Counted from the stretch's first letter, positions 33,672 through 45,349 are shown. The stretch is DNA of 64,000 bases from Eucalyptus grandis (GCF_016545825.1 NC_052621.1:3310199-3374198); one strand, 5' to 3'. Numbers and translations are program-made. Notes: generated from the letters alone by a model not told the origin.

Positions 33672-34170
33672 TTGCCCTTGTTGGCACTTTAGCACTCATC
33701 CACATCCTGTGGTCTTCGAAAAAGGGTCGAATCCGACGTTACACCCCATCGAGGCGAGCTAACCGACGGTCCCGACCTTTGTTGGAACTGTCCTTTATGG
33801 AAAAACGCCGTGGTAGGAGTTGAATTGATTTCTAATTTTGCTAGATGGATTTGAAATATGATCGAGCACCTTCGGCCGAGTGAACCGAGCTTCAATCCTT
33901 AGCCCGCCCCTTCTATTAAAAAAGAAGGCACTATGGTAGATACCGATCAAAATTGAGGGTCAATGTACTCGACAATTTAAAAAGGTCTGGTGTTTTTTTT
34001 TTAGTCAAAATAAAAGGTTTGGTATTGATCGAGTAGGTTGGAGGTGAGAACCCCCCACATCTTTGATTCATGTGTGCTTTGCCAAACCCAAAGCCACGCA
34101 TAGTTTTGGGATATATGCAATTGGTTGAATCATTTTAATTAGGTAAACCGCCTACTCTAAAAATAAAATC
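33672..34170 (+). repeat. repeat pair II, copy 1 (uninterrupted)
   Basis: Matches 37259-38522 in the same orientation. Shared phrases include CCCCTTCTATTAAAAAAGAA, GCTTTGCCAAACCCAAAGCC (copy 2: CATGCCAAACCCAAAGCC), TTGGGATATATGCAATTGGT and ACC(G/A)CCTACTCTA(A/T)AAATAAAA. It lacks the SINE and the MITE present in copy 2. No coding potential is seen; the family is unidentified, possibly part of a degenerate retroelement. Confidence 0.8.
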
Positions 34171-36721
34171 TTTCCCTATGAATAGAAAAAAAAAAAGGAA
34201 CAATTTTAAATAAGAACATGAAGTCATTTGTTTATAAATAAGAGTTTAGAGTGTACATTGTTTCAATTAAGACGAGTGATCGATTTTCTGTTTGCTTTAG
34301 GAATTGAGAATCGGAGATTAGATCGATCAATTTTGTCTAATTCAATGAAACTAATGACTATAATGTTCTCCTTCCAAACAAATACACGATACGAAGTAGA
34401 AGAAATCTAGATTGGAGAATCTCTGCCATGCAAAAAGCAAACACCAACAATTGCAAAGTTTACACTATAGCAATGGCAGCATAACAGGAAATTAATCAAG
34501 AAAGTTGTCAATCGCGTGCATTGAATTAAATGAAAAAGAAAATACTAAAACCCGCATTCGGTGCAAACAACGCCAACAAAATTCTACAGGACAAGAAACT
34601 GATGGATTGGGACCTGAGCAGATCATTAAACTGCTCACATAATTTCTTGAGAGGGATTCTCCCAAAAACCCCTCTCCACTGGGCTCTGCATGCACAACCC
34701 AAAATACCCCAGAAATGGGGTTGAGGGTAAGTAACCCACCCTGAATTCTTGCGACGCCTCATCCCTGTGAAATACCAGGTCAAGGTACAGGAAAATGAAA
34801 GGGGCTCTCCTTCGGAAACAGAGGACAAGAAACTGATGGATTACGTTGAGGAATTGCCCAAGTTGCGGGGTCATGGGGAGAGTGGATGAATGATACGCAT
34901 CGGCGCTGGAAGCTCTGGAATTGCGCTGGTTCGAGGAGACAATGACGACATCGATGGTAGATTATAGGTAAAGGTCACACTCACAGAGGTGTGAGGCTTG
35001 GGTTCAGCGTGCGCTTGCGTTAGATGAGAGGGGAATCTCAAGTGGCAACGCTCGCGATTGCTGCTGGACGACGTGGTAAGACGAGAGAGAGAGAAGCCTA
35101 GAGAATAGAGATTACTAAGATTGGGATTTACTTTAGGCTATTCTTTAAGAATTTAAAAATAAAAAAGAAAAAAAGAAATGTAACCAGTCCGGTCCATTGG
35201 TCTGGTACCCACCCTAGAACCTAGACTAGGACTGGTGGTGTAACAACCGGTCTAACGAAGGTAGGAGTGATTGTCCTAATGACTATAATGTAGACAGGGA
35301 TGATGTCTTTGAGCGATCAAGCATGTGTGAGAGTGAGTATCTCTGTATGAAAGAATGAGCAAGCGAAATTGAAAACTCCCGCACATGAATTTGCTAAAGA
35401 AAGGAAACCCTAGTCAAAACTTCTCTCAATCTCATAAATCATGCGTTCGAAATGAATAAGTGAAAGCCCAAGTGTAGTTTTGCCCTGATATCCTACTGTA
35501 ATGGATATTATTGCTAACGTGAAAATGCAATGGTCACTACAAATGGAAGATTAAAGGGAATTAGATTTGAGATACAAGTGAAAGTTGATTTTTTTTCTTA
35601 AGACAAAATAAAATTCGAGTCAAATTTAGGAATATACCTAAAGTTTGTGCTTTTATGGAATTGATCTCGATTTAGACTATTTATTTCACGGAAAAAAAAA
35701 TTAAAAATGTTTAGGATTTTTCAACATTTGGTTTATAGATAGCAAACGCATCATGGAAGACATTTTTCCTTCATGGAAAAAAAAAACAACTTCAAAAATA
35801 GGGAAAATGATTTTCTCTTCCTCCTGTTTTTTTCACCCAAACCAAATACGTTCTTCTTCATTTATTCATTTTTAATATTTTTTTATTAAATTCAAATTTT
35901 AATTGTTTTTATTTAAAAAATCATTATTATTAATTTTAAATATTTTTTCTTTTTTTTTCCTTCCTCTTTCTTTCCCACTAGCTCCATGCCACATTGACCC
36001 ATGGCTTGACATTCGACCAAGACACAAGCCAATGAGCGTGAGGTTCAATTGATCCAATCGAGCTCAATGGTTCGACTTTTGGGAAATGCCCTTGGGAGAA
36101 TACAAATACCTTTTAGGTAAAGGGATTTTCCGAAATGTTAAATTTGTTTGGTAAATTATAACTGAAAAGTCTATAGGAAAATGCAAGATTGTTTGGTAAA
36201 CATATATTTGAAAAGCCCTTTAGTGTAACTAAATTAAGTTTTTTAGTTTTAATATTTTTAAAATTGTAAAAAAGAAACAATGACTATATAACATTTTACA
36301 TTTTCATGTCGAGAGTAATGTAAAAGATATATATTAGTAAATTTATTTTAAAATTATATTAAAAAAATTTGATTATAGATTAGATGCAAAGCTCAACTTT
36401 TGGCCAAGGGTTCTTTTAAGTTTGTTTTCAACTTTGGATGATTTTTTTTTAAAATTATTGTAGCATTAATCATCTTCATTAATTAATGATCATTTTAGTG
36501 TATTGATAAAAAGTTATGCTATTGATTGTCAAAAGATAAAAATGACAAAAAAAAAAGGTAAACCCAACATTTGCAAAGAGTTTTTATTATTATTTTTAAA
36601 TATAAAAATAAAATCCGATGAAACTCCGTTGCCAATCAACGGCGGTTGGGGTGTGGGGAAGATGATCGGTTTGAAAAAAAATAATAAGTCAATAGATGAA
36701 TAGTAGAGGTGGACTTGCATT
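34171..36721. other. intergenic, no convincing gene
   Basis: AT-rich with long A and T runs. Around 34590 and 34830 the phrase GACAAGAAACTGATGGATT occurs twice, 240 bases apart. Overlapping ORFs there do not resemble a known family. The tract 35570-36600 is very AT-rich and looks like decayed transposon sequence without clear borders. Confidence 0.45.
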
Positions 36722-36863
36722 TTTGAAATGCTGAAAGCCCAGGTCCCCACCTGTTTTAAGCTTTCAGCATTTCAAATCCTAGCATTTGGCCAACGACACC
36801 TTTAAATGCTGAACCAAACACCTAAATTTGTTCCCAATGGGCTTTCGGGGCTGAAAGCCCCTT
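36722..36863. repeat. perfect hairpin plus second hairpin, MITE-like
   Basis: Arms TTTGAAATGCTGAAAGC (36722-36738) and GCTTTCAGCATTTCAAA (36759-36775) are perfect 17-base inverted repeats around a 20-base loop. A second smaller stem, GGGCTTTC with GAAAGCCC, follows at about 36839-36862. The word GCTGAAAGCCC recurs, so this is probably part of a small decayed inverted-repeat transposon; a small-RNA precursor is an alternative I cannot test. Confidence 0.6.
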
Positions 36864-37573
36864 GGGAATACTGAACCAAATAGGACCTAATTTGAGCTCC
36901 ACCAAGGTTGTCATCACCAGTGAAAGGAGATGGGGATGGTGGTGAGGAAGTAGAGGAGTGATGGAGAGGAAGATGGAAAAATGGAAAATAAAATAAAGGT
37001 AATTTAAAAAAAATGATAATTTTTTAGTAATTTTCCCCTAGAAAATTAATTAGATTCTCCACACGAAAAACAATTGAAAATATCTTTTAATTGATTTTTA
37101 AGTTTCAACCAAACATGTGAAATAAAGTTATTTTATTGGACAGTAACTCATTGGAAAACAATTTTTAGAAATGTTACAATTTTTTTTTTTTTAAACGAAC
37201 GGACTCTTAGATTTTCATGGATGGTGTGTGGGAATTTTTTTAGTGACGAATGTTGTGGATCGCCCTAGTTAGTAGTAGGATGCATTCACTCCGTTGTCGG
37301 CATCCATCTTCTTCAAAGGAGGGGCGAATCGGATGTTATACCCGTTGAACAACCAAGAGTCCATACTTTTGTTGGGACCGTCATTTTATGAAAAATGCTA
37401 CGGCAAAAGTCGATCAAGATCTAGCTTTGCTAGATGGTTTTGAAAGACGACCGAGCACGTTCGACCAAGTGAGTCGTGCTTCAATTCTTAGCCTGCCCCT
37501 TCTATTAAAAAAGAAGGCGAAGTGGTAGATACTGGTCCAAATCAAACTTCAATGCACTCGACTATTTCAAAAA

Positions 37574-37796
37574 GTGGTGTTTTTTCTCTTTTTTTGGTGA
37601 CCTAGGAACCCCGCACGGCCGGAAATGGGAGAGTAAACAGGGAGGCACGCAGGAAACCACCACCCACGCACCCCGGGCAAGGCACCACACAACACTTCAG
37701 CCTCCCTGCTTCGCAGGGGCTTCGAACCTGGTTCTCCTCGGTGGAGGACACAAGCTCTACCCTCTACGCTGCAACGGTGGGTGGTGGTGTTTTTTT
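37574..37796 (-). mobile_element. tRNA-derived SINE, minus orientation
   Basis: Read on the minus strand, the element starts near 37783 with a tRNA-like head: GGGTAGAGCTTG resembles box A and CAGGTTCGAAGCC (box B, GGTTCGANNCC, plus-strand 37718-37728) is near-perfect. It ends at about 37586 in an A-rich tail (ACCAAAAAAAGAGAAAAAAC). Direct repeats GTGGTGTTTTTT flank it at 37574-37585 and from 37784. It is a different family from the SINE at 14321. Copy 1 of the host repeat has no insert here. Confidence 0.75.
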
Positions 37797-37804
37797 TTTG
37801 GTAA

Positions 37805-38304
37805 ATACTTTGAAAAACCCTAAACTGGTATATCTGTGACAAATTTACCTCAAACTATTTTTTTGACCATCAAAAATCCCAAACTGGTATACCTTTTACA
37901 AATTTACCCCAAACTGATATACTTGTGACAAATTTACCCTCTGTTAGTTTTTGTTAAATTTTATAACTAAATTATTATGTTAAATGACATGTGATAGTTG
38001 ATTAGTATACCAATTTGGAATTTTACGTTTTCTTTGTCATAGTTTACAATTATTGTGATTTTTTTGCGGTATTAATTCAATTTAGCGAATGATATATTTG
38101 TCACAGGTATACCAGTTTGAGATTTTTTGTGGTTGAATAAATTAGTTTGGGGTAAATTTATCATAAATGTACCAGTTTAGGGTTTTTTATAGTCAATCGG
38201 GATAAATTTGTCACAGGTATACCGGTATGGGATTTTTCATGATTAAAAAAATAGTTTGGGGTAAATTTGTTACAAGTGTACCAGTTTGGGGTTTTTCAAA
38301 GTAT
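37805..38304. mobile_element. 500-bp fold-back MITE with TAA target duplication
   Basis: The ends are long inverted repeats: left ATACTTTGAAAAACCCTAAA, right end reverse-complemented ATACTTTGAAAAACCCCAAA, continuing with high identity for about 90 bases. TAA flanks both sides (37802-37804 and 38305-38307), the three-base duplication expected of PIF/Harbinger-type (Tourist-like) MITEs. Each arm is built of about 60-base iterations containing CAAATTTACCCCAAACT and AAACTGGTATACC in the left arm (three) and their complements in the right arm (four). No ORF. Confidence 0.85.
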
Positions 38305-38522
38305 TAATCATTTTTTCGACCAAAAAAAAAAGTATTAATCCTTTTTTTTTTTGGGGTCAAAACAAAGAGTTTGGTGTTGATCAAGTGGGTTTTAGACAAG
38401 AACCCCTCACATCTTCAATTCATGCATGTCATGCCAAACCCAAAGCCATGCGTAGCTTTGGGATATATGCAATTGGTTGAATTGTTTTAACCAACTAAAC
38501 CACCTACTCTATAAATAAAAGC

Positions 38523-41198
38523 ATTGCCGAGGAATTAAAATAATATGAAAATTAAAAATAAGAGCTTGGAGTTGTTTATCTAAATAAAAGTTCGAAGTGG
38601 ATCTTGTTCAAATTAAAGTCCTAAGGTGGCCAAATCAATCTTATATAAGGATCTAAGCTCACCAGCTACCAAGCACTTTTTACATCCTTATTTGAGATCG
38701 AATTGGTCACTTCGTATTCTCAATTAAAACAATATTTACTTTGAACCATCTTTTTAAAATTAACTCTATTTTAGGTTTTTATTTATAATTTTTTTCCTAA
38801 AAAATGATCTCTTCCATGGATCTGGGCCCCCTAGGCCCTCACATGCCGGTCCATTCAAGGAAGCCCTTGTGGGTCGAGCTAGGGAACATCATCACCTCAT
38901 GAAAAATTAAGCCCAGATTGGCTTGTTTGCTACGCAATTTTGGAGCTCTCTTCTTTGATAAACCAATTGGCTTGCGCATTTCCCGAAAGTTTGGCCATCC
39001 CACCACTGAATACCTCTAGCATAAGCAGCACGCGTTGATTACATGGCTTGTGTTGGACAATAAGCTCATCAATGCCACGTGGCAAATATAACTTTTCGCA
39101 ACCAGCATCGGCAAAGGCGGTAATACAAGAGCTGACTCAAACGATAATATAAATAATTCAGGTCTTTGAAATTTAAATAAGCACTTTTAACGGCAGAACA
39201 TATCGAAGAATTGACGTCATCACGTTATTTAAGAGAATAGATTTTGCTTGGATGCATTTGACATGTTAAGTTGAAGGACGAATCAACCCTGATGTATCCT
39301 AAGTTCACCATCAAAGATCGAAGAGCTGAGGAAGGAAAAAAGAGAGGCACACAAATCTCAGAAGCAAAAGCAATATTGTTTATACTGCATCGGGCCTCAG
39401 ACGATACATCATCGCAAACCCTTATCCCAAAATAGTCCGTAAACTCGTAATGTACATCCAAGTACATAGATGGGAGCTGAATCGACTTCCACTCCCTTTA
39501 TTGCAGCAAAACATAAAAGATAAACGACCCACGAGCCGCTCCGAGAATGCCAAAGGATTGAGGTTGCCCTGTGGTGGGGAGAGAAACAAACCCCAGCGAC
39601 GACCGGCCCCTGCCGCCCTAACGCCATCCGCTGCCCACCGGGCGGCACCGCCACGGCGAAGGCGGCACAGCCATGGCGCGATCACTTGCGCCGGACTGCA
39701 CAGTACGGCGTAGCCATGGCTCTTCCAATCAAGTGACCAGACTGTGAAGTGAATCGGGGTTTGGAGGGTCTCGATAAAGGATAAGGAATTTAAAGGGGCA
39801 TCTGGAGGGGATGGTGGCATCTTCCATGGCATATGCTCCGACCACTTCCGCCCACGAACTCCACCCAAAATCTGAGTACTGGATATACGCTCGCCTTTTT
39901 CCCTTCCCCCCCTTGTCATGCATCGTCACCTGTAATTTCTACCGGACCGTCCCTTTTTTTCGAGGCCTTTTTCCGAGGCCCACTAGCACATGCACGCAAC
40001 AACTCAAGACAAGCACGTCTTCCGAAATGCAGAATATGCCCCTCTTGAGCGGAATTAGGTGCGGGGATATTTAGATCTGGATAATGATCTCTCCAATGAT
40101 ATTGTGTAGGTATCGTCATCGTCACATCCCTTCCAATCTCTGTGACCCTTTCCATATCGAGAATCGTAAATTTTTATCTAATGACGCACGGTTCGGAGTA
40201 TCCTTGCTTGAGCGTGCTCAGAACTTGAGATCCGAATGTTGAGCCTTCAACACCGATGATTAATCTTCGCTTGATGGAGTAATTGCCTACTTAGCTCCAA
40301 ACTTATTGTATGAATGCAAATCAATCTTAAACTTTTTAATCTTGTCAATATAATCCTAAATTTTTACACGAAATTCAAAAATAGTTATTTCGACCATAAT
40401 TAGTGGTGTCCTACACGACACAATTACCTAGGGAAAATTTATAGAATACTGGTGTGGTGCTTACTACAGAGTTTCCCAAGCTTGACCAATCGCAATTCGG
40501 TACTCAATTCAACATGTAATTAACTTATCTTTTGGAGCTGTTACTCACTAATTAGGGTCAATTAGACACTCAAGTAAATTGCGAGAGAACATTTTACTTT
40601 TATAAACCAGAGAATCAATGGATATAGGCGTGACATTCGGAAATTCTCATGTTCGATAATAACATTTAAGATTAATTCCTACGACCGAAATGCCAAGAGT
40701 CTAAGGTGTTAGAATTAAGTTGATAGATTCCGACATGTACGTTAATGGTGTAGGACAACAATACTGAACTTGCCGCTATATTATTTATAAAATACATTCT
40801 TAAATTCATATTTGATGATATTCAAGATCCAAAATTTATTGAATTGAAATTTGCCTAATTTTTTAGATCTTTCATTTGTGATTTTAGTAGATTCAAAACA
40901 TTTTCAAACTTACCAATGTTCAGAATGAAGGTTGGTTTCCTAAATCCTTATTTCTCTTTATTTTGTACACCCCTTCCCATGCTTTATTTTGAGACATTGA
41001 ACTTGGTAGCTTTAATATCATGCATGATATCGTCAATTTTAAATTTAGTTCATTAAAATATTGGTGATTCATGCACATACTTCGCTGAATGAGAGACTCA
41101 TCTTCATTTCCATTAAAATATCTTCTTGTGACAAATTTCTTTGGGCCATTTGTATCCTAGCTATTTCATAGGGGTGCTTTATGTGTTGGAACATGTAG
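38523..41198. other. intergenic; GC-rich island at 39.6-39.7 kb
   Basis: Mostly AT-rich. At 39422-39919 the minus strand is open for 166 codons through a GC-rich patch, but neither this frame nor the overlapping one shows a known domain. At 40280-40400 phrases such as TAATCCTAAATTTTTACAC look like one end of a fold-back MITE, but I could not find the other end. Confidence 0.4.
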
Positions 41199-41889
41199 GG
41201 TGGGCATGACAAAATTTATGTTTATTTATTTCTTTGTTTTTTTATTTTCCGGAACAACAAAATTTGTGTTTCTTTATTTATTTGTTTTTCTATTCTCCAG
41301 AACAAGTTTGTAATGGAAATATGTTTGGTAATACAAGTTTATTTCTCTATTTCTGAAATAGATTTCTATTCCGAAATAAATTTGGAGCATAAATCATAAG
41401 TTAAAATTTTTAACTTTTCTATTTTTGCTATAAAAGTGAGAAATGAAAACTCTTTTTATCATTCACTCTCGTTATTGCTCGCCACTCGCCCATCATCAGT
41501 GGGATGTTGGATGCCTACTGCCAGTTGCCCGCCTATCATAAGTCACTAGATGTCGACCGCCCACCACCGAATGTCGATTGCCCACAGTAGGTTGCTGCAT
41601 GTTGGATGCCCACCGTCGGTCCTCGGATGTGGGTTGCCGGACGTTGAATGTCGGTCATCGTCACTTGTCAACCTCCAAACATTGAACACTGGACACCACG
41701 GAACGCCAAATGTGGGCTGTTGGTCGTTGGTCGCTACTTCCCTAGAAATGGAAATTTTATTCTGTTATTAAACGGATTTCTATTCTAAAAACAAAAATTT
41801 TGAATCATTATCAAATGTGTTTTTTTACTTGGAAACTTGTCCATGGAATTAAAATTGATTTTTGTTTTAGAAATTTTGTCACACGCACC
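41199..41889. mobile_element. non-autonomous inverted-repeat element with internal minisatellite-like core
   Basis: Ends GGTGGGCATGACAAAATTT (left) and, reverse-complemented from the right, GGTGCGTGTGACAAAATTT form imperfect terminal inverted repeats. Subterminal parts also pair loosely (AGAAATCCGTTTAATAAC-like stretches). The core at 41480-41720 repeats degenerate units with GTTGG, TGCCC(A/G)C and GATGT words. No target duplication could be fixed, so borders are approximate. Confidence 0.5.
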
Positions 41890-42635
41890 TTTAACATTTT
41901 AACCCCAAGGTCATTATGAGTTTCAATTTCAGTTACCTTTATCAAATTCAGTCAACCCGATCAACCGTGGTCAAACTTGTTTGGGATAGGTTTGGACATC
42001 CCAGCAATAGGATTGATCAAACAAGTTAGTCCTAAATGCTATTAATTGTTAAATGTAATGTGATGTAATGCATAATGCCTCGTGTAACTTTAATTTTTTT
42101 TTTTTTTTTTTTAGGATTCAAGGGGAATCTCTAATTTTTATGCGATGAATAGTTAAATAGAATTGCCAAAATTTAGATGTCAATAATGTAGACAATATAT
42201 GGATTAAGTACATAATCTTGTTCTACAAAGATATGTTTATATAAATGAAAGAGAGATAATATTCAATGTTAATCGGATTGCATTACTTAGTCAATATTAT
42301 CACCTCATGCCCAGAATTTTCTTGTTGGTATGTCTGAATGAATCAATCAAGGAATGCCCAATGAAACTTTTCTCATATGATCATACTAACGTATGTAGCC
42401 ATTTTTTTTTCTAACATTGAGGTTCCTGTGAGACTCATATAATCTAAAGGTTGAGAAGCATTGATAAGTATGCACCTGATGTATGGAAATATTGAGATCC
42501 ACTGTCCCGTTTTCTCTCATTTGGATGTCTCGTTTATCTAAGTCATTAAAATTTATCGACACGAAGTTGGATAATTGTGAGGTATACTGACAAAGCTCGC
42601 AGTACGGATCTCCCTCTTTGACAAGATGGGTGGAG

Positions 42636-42870
42636 AAAGTGTGGAGCGCATGGGCCTACACCAGCTTTAAGGCCAGAGGTTTGTGCAAGAAAGCAATGCA
42701 TAAATTTAGCTAATGTTCCATCTGTATCGTCGGACCAAGTAGGATTCATGGAGGCGAAGAAAGCGCCGGGCGCGTGGGTCTACACCGGCTTCGAGGAAGA
42801 GGCTTGCGCGAGAAAGTTAATGCACGAATTTAATAATACTAGATCGATCATTGGATCAAGTAGGATTCAC
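42636..42870 (+). repeat. degenerate tandem duplication of about 120 bp
   Basis: Two adjacent units share GCGC(A/G)TGGG(C/T)CTACACC, the phrase G(A/C)GAGAAAG or GCAAGAAAGCAATGCA, and end in CAAGTAGGATTCA(T/C)G. They lie at about 42636-42752 and 42764-42870. No gene is evident. Confidence 0.65.
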
Positions 42871-43344
42871 GTAAGGTCTCACTTCGCCGCTCGTACAATG
42901 ACTCCTTGACTTGCGCAGCTCAAAGTGGTCTCGGCATTTCAGCTCAAAGCATAGTGCTTGCTCACGCTTCGCAAGCAAAGCCAGATGATCGGGAATTTGA
43001 TTCCGCCGACTCGTTGAGAAAAGGCAAAAGGCGCAGGGCCTATGTACTATTTCGCTCGACCCTTGTGTAGAAAGCATCTCGATGTCCATTAAATCAACGT
43101 ATAAAATGAATATAAATTTGCATTATCATACCGACCGCTTTATTTATTCTTAATACGGAAGATTAATACTATCTACTCTCTCGAATCAATAAGGTGGAAG
43201 GTTGTTACTGACAAGGTACATTATAATCCCTCTAAGATTAATTACCATATCAATGCATTGTAATGGTTTGTTATCTAGCATCTCTATCGATATTGATGTT
43301 GAATCGATCCAAAAAATTAATTTGAGCGAGCTTAGAAAAAAAGA

Positions 43345-43828
43345 GATAAATTACTAAAAATGGTTATTAACCTAATGTACGACGGCCAATTTAGTCCTAA
43401 ATCTTTCAATTTAGCAAATTCAGTTATAAACATTTTGACAATTTGGCAATATAGTCTTTTTGATCAATTTTAGCTAGAAATTGATAACGTATTCACCGGT
43501 CGTTTTATATGAAAAAGCCAGCACTAATGTGGACAATTTTTATAAAATTTTCCGATTTTTTATTTTCTTTTCTCTTTTCAACTCTACATTGGCAATATCG
43601 TCAACCTAAGCTGGAAAAAAACATAAAAATTATTAAAAAAATTTAAAATGCTAGCAACGACTGTGCCACATAGATAATTGGCATCCATGTAATCGAACTC
43701 CGGCCAAAATTGGTCGGAAGGACTTTGTTGACAAATAGTCAAAATGTTTAGGATTAAACTGATCAAATCAAAAGGTTTAGGGCTATAGCCATTGTACAAT
43801 AGGTTCATGATCTGTTTGGGTAATTATC
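43345..43828. mobile_element. fold-back MITE
   Basis: Left end GATAAATTAC...AACCTAATGTACGACGG and the reverse complement of the right end GATAATTACCC...AACCTATTGTACAATGG pair over about 150 bases. Both arms contain the phrases TTTAGTCCTAAA or TTTAATCCTAAA and AAACATTTTGAC. There is no coding capacity. It is the same general kind as the element in the SMG8 intron, though not the same family at its tips. Confidence 0.7.
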
Positions 43829-44670
43829 CCCAAAAGAAAAAGTTACTATAGTTAACATCCAGTTTATCGATGATCCAACGCTGAATCTTTTCACTATTAC
43901 ACTTACATATTCAAAATCATCTTCAACGAAGCTGATCCTTTCGCTTTCATGACCCCCAAAAAAGCAAAAGGAGCTTTCGAATAAGATATGCGAGGGACGA
44001 ATGACTTGTGGAATATCTAGGACGCAAGGCAAGAACCATTGTTGCCTTGTTCGAGAAGATTAGATTTAATAATTCTAGGAATCTAAGATGTCTTAAGAAC
44101 TCTCTTCCTTGCTGAAGAATGATTCTTTTTTATCTCTTTTATTTCTTTTTTATAACAAGATCGACTATTTCCTTCCATGCATAATACCCAAGAGCAAAAA
44201 TTCACTATGGTTGCCAAAAGTTCTTCTTGATATTCCAACTTTCGTGTTTTGACCGATATAAGATCTACTCGATCAAATTGAAAACATTTAAATAACATTT
44301 TCACATTTTATCACGATCGGGACACTAATCCTATTGCTTAAGCCTAGATAATCAGTCAAATTCACGAGAGATGAGTAACATTTTGCTAGAGTTAGATGAT
44401 AGGCTTCGACTTCAACAGGACGCTAATTCTCTTTCAATGTCGGGCAAGATTAGACAGTCCGATTTTGATCTGTCGTGTCACTTTATAAATTATTTTCTAT
44501 AGATCTACTCTAATGCCCGGGCTCTAATTCATTTTTGTTATTATAGCAAAAAAGGATTATTCTGAACTTAAAACTGACGGAATGGAGCTTTTGCCATAAG
44601 ATAATGTTCCAAAATGCACTGGTACCGCTGTCGCTAACTTCATGAACAAAACATTCTCGACCTTTTTATT
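43829..44670. other. intergenic, NHL gene upstream region
   Basis: AT-rich, no exon recognised. The last few hundred bases are the likely promoter of the NHL gene. Confidence 0.5.
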
Positions 44671-44680
44671 CTATATAAAA
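44671..44680 (+). promoter_or_regulatory. TATA box of the NHL gene
   Basis: CTATATAAAA lies 70 bases before the ATG at 44750. A start near 44703 would leave a leader of about 45-50 bases. Confidence 0.85.
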
Positions 44681-44749
44681 CCCAAATTCGATCACCAATT
44701 CCATGCAAGACGAAGTTAACTGATAGACACCCTTCAAACTCCCAGAAAA

Positions 44750-45349
44750 ATGGCCACCAACCAAGGCCAGCCGCCGCGACAGCGAAGAGGCCGATTGGGA
44801 CTCGCGAAAATGGCGGCCCTGATCTTGCTGTCCCTGATCGTGCTGGTGGGCGTGGCCGTCTTCATCATTTGGCTCGCCATCCACCCGAGACGGCTGGTTT
44901 TCACCGTCGGCGACGCCTTCATCGACCATTACAACTTGACCAGGGACCACCTCGACGCCAGGTTCGATTTCTCCATACGGGCCTACAACCCGAACCGCAG
45001 GATGTCCGTGTACTACGATGATATCCACGTGACGGTGGAGTACGACGACCAGGACCTCGCGAGCAGCGTTGCCGATCCCTTCTTTCTGTCCCACAAGAAC
45101 GAGACCAAGTTGCACGTGGTGCCGCAGGCGCAGGACGTGGCCCTGGCCAGACGCGTGTCGAGGAACCTGAGGCTCGAGAGGACGTCCGGAGTGGTGCAGA
45201 TCAAGGTTCGGCTTCAGGCCAAGGTCAGGTTCAAGGTCGGGATTTGGAAGTCGCGGCATCGGAAGCTCAAGGTGTATTGTGGCCCGGTGCTTGGCCTCTT
45301 CTCCAGGGCTCGGACGTTCGGGACGTCGGACTGCGACGTCGAGATTTAG
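44750..45349 (+). CDS. NDR1/HIN1-like (NHL) protein, LEA_2 family
   Basis: A single-exon protein of 199 residues. A short basic N-terminus (QPPRQRRGRLGLAKM) is followed by one transmembrane helix at about residues 22-44 (ALILLSLIVLVGVAVFIIWL) and then a LEA_2-type beta-sandwich domain: LVFTVGDAFI, HLDARFDFSIRAYNPNRRMS (the NPN motif typical of NHL proteins), VYYDDIHVTVEYDDQDLASS, VVQIKVRLQAKVRFKVGIW, CDVEI. NHL proteins sit in the plasma membrane and act in pathogen response and senescence. Codon use is very GC-rich compared with the surrounding DNA, typical of an expressed single-exon gene. The start follows a good TATA box, and the length matches the family. No frame damage. Confidence 0.92.
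   Translation: MATNQGQPPRQRRGRLGLAKMAALILLSLIVLVGVAVFIIWLAIHPRRLVFTVGDAFIDHYNLTRDHLDARFDFSIRAYNPNRRMSVYYDDIHVTVEYDDQDLASSVADPFFLSHKNETKLHVVPQAQDVALARRVSRNLRLERTSGVVQIKVRLQAKVRFKVGIWKSRHRKLKVYCGPVLGLFSRARTFGTSDCDVEI

Larger units (their letters stand above)
37259..38522 (+). repeat. repeat pair II, copy 2 (interrupted by a SINE and a MITE)
   Basis: Homologous to 33672-34170, but 1.26 kb instead of 0.5 kb because two elements have landed in it: a SINE at about 37586-37783 and a MITE at 37805-38304. The host sequence resumes at about 38350 (GGTGTTGATCAAGTGGG, matching GGTATTGATCGAGTAGG in copy 1). Confidence 0.8.

Noticed and set aside
34526..34874. Overlapping ORFs and a plausible GT-AG pair (34726/34779) suggesting a small gene
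   Set aside because: The plus-strand frame that contains the clearest peptide hits TGA before the donor, and frames do not join. The repeated GACAAGAAACTGATGGATT suggests duplicated non-coding DNA.
37595..37790. Functional tRNA gene around the GGTTCGAAGCC box
   Set aside because: There is no foldable acceptor or anticodon arm. The A-rich tail and flanking direct repeats show it is a tRNA-derived SINE.
39422..39919. 166-codon minus-strand ORF in a GC-rich patch
   Set aside because: No domain or family feature. A second frame is equally open over part of it. GC-rich composition alone explains the lack of stops.
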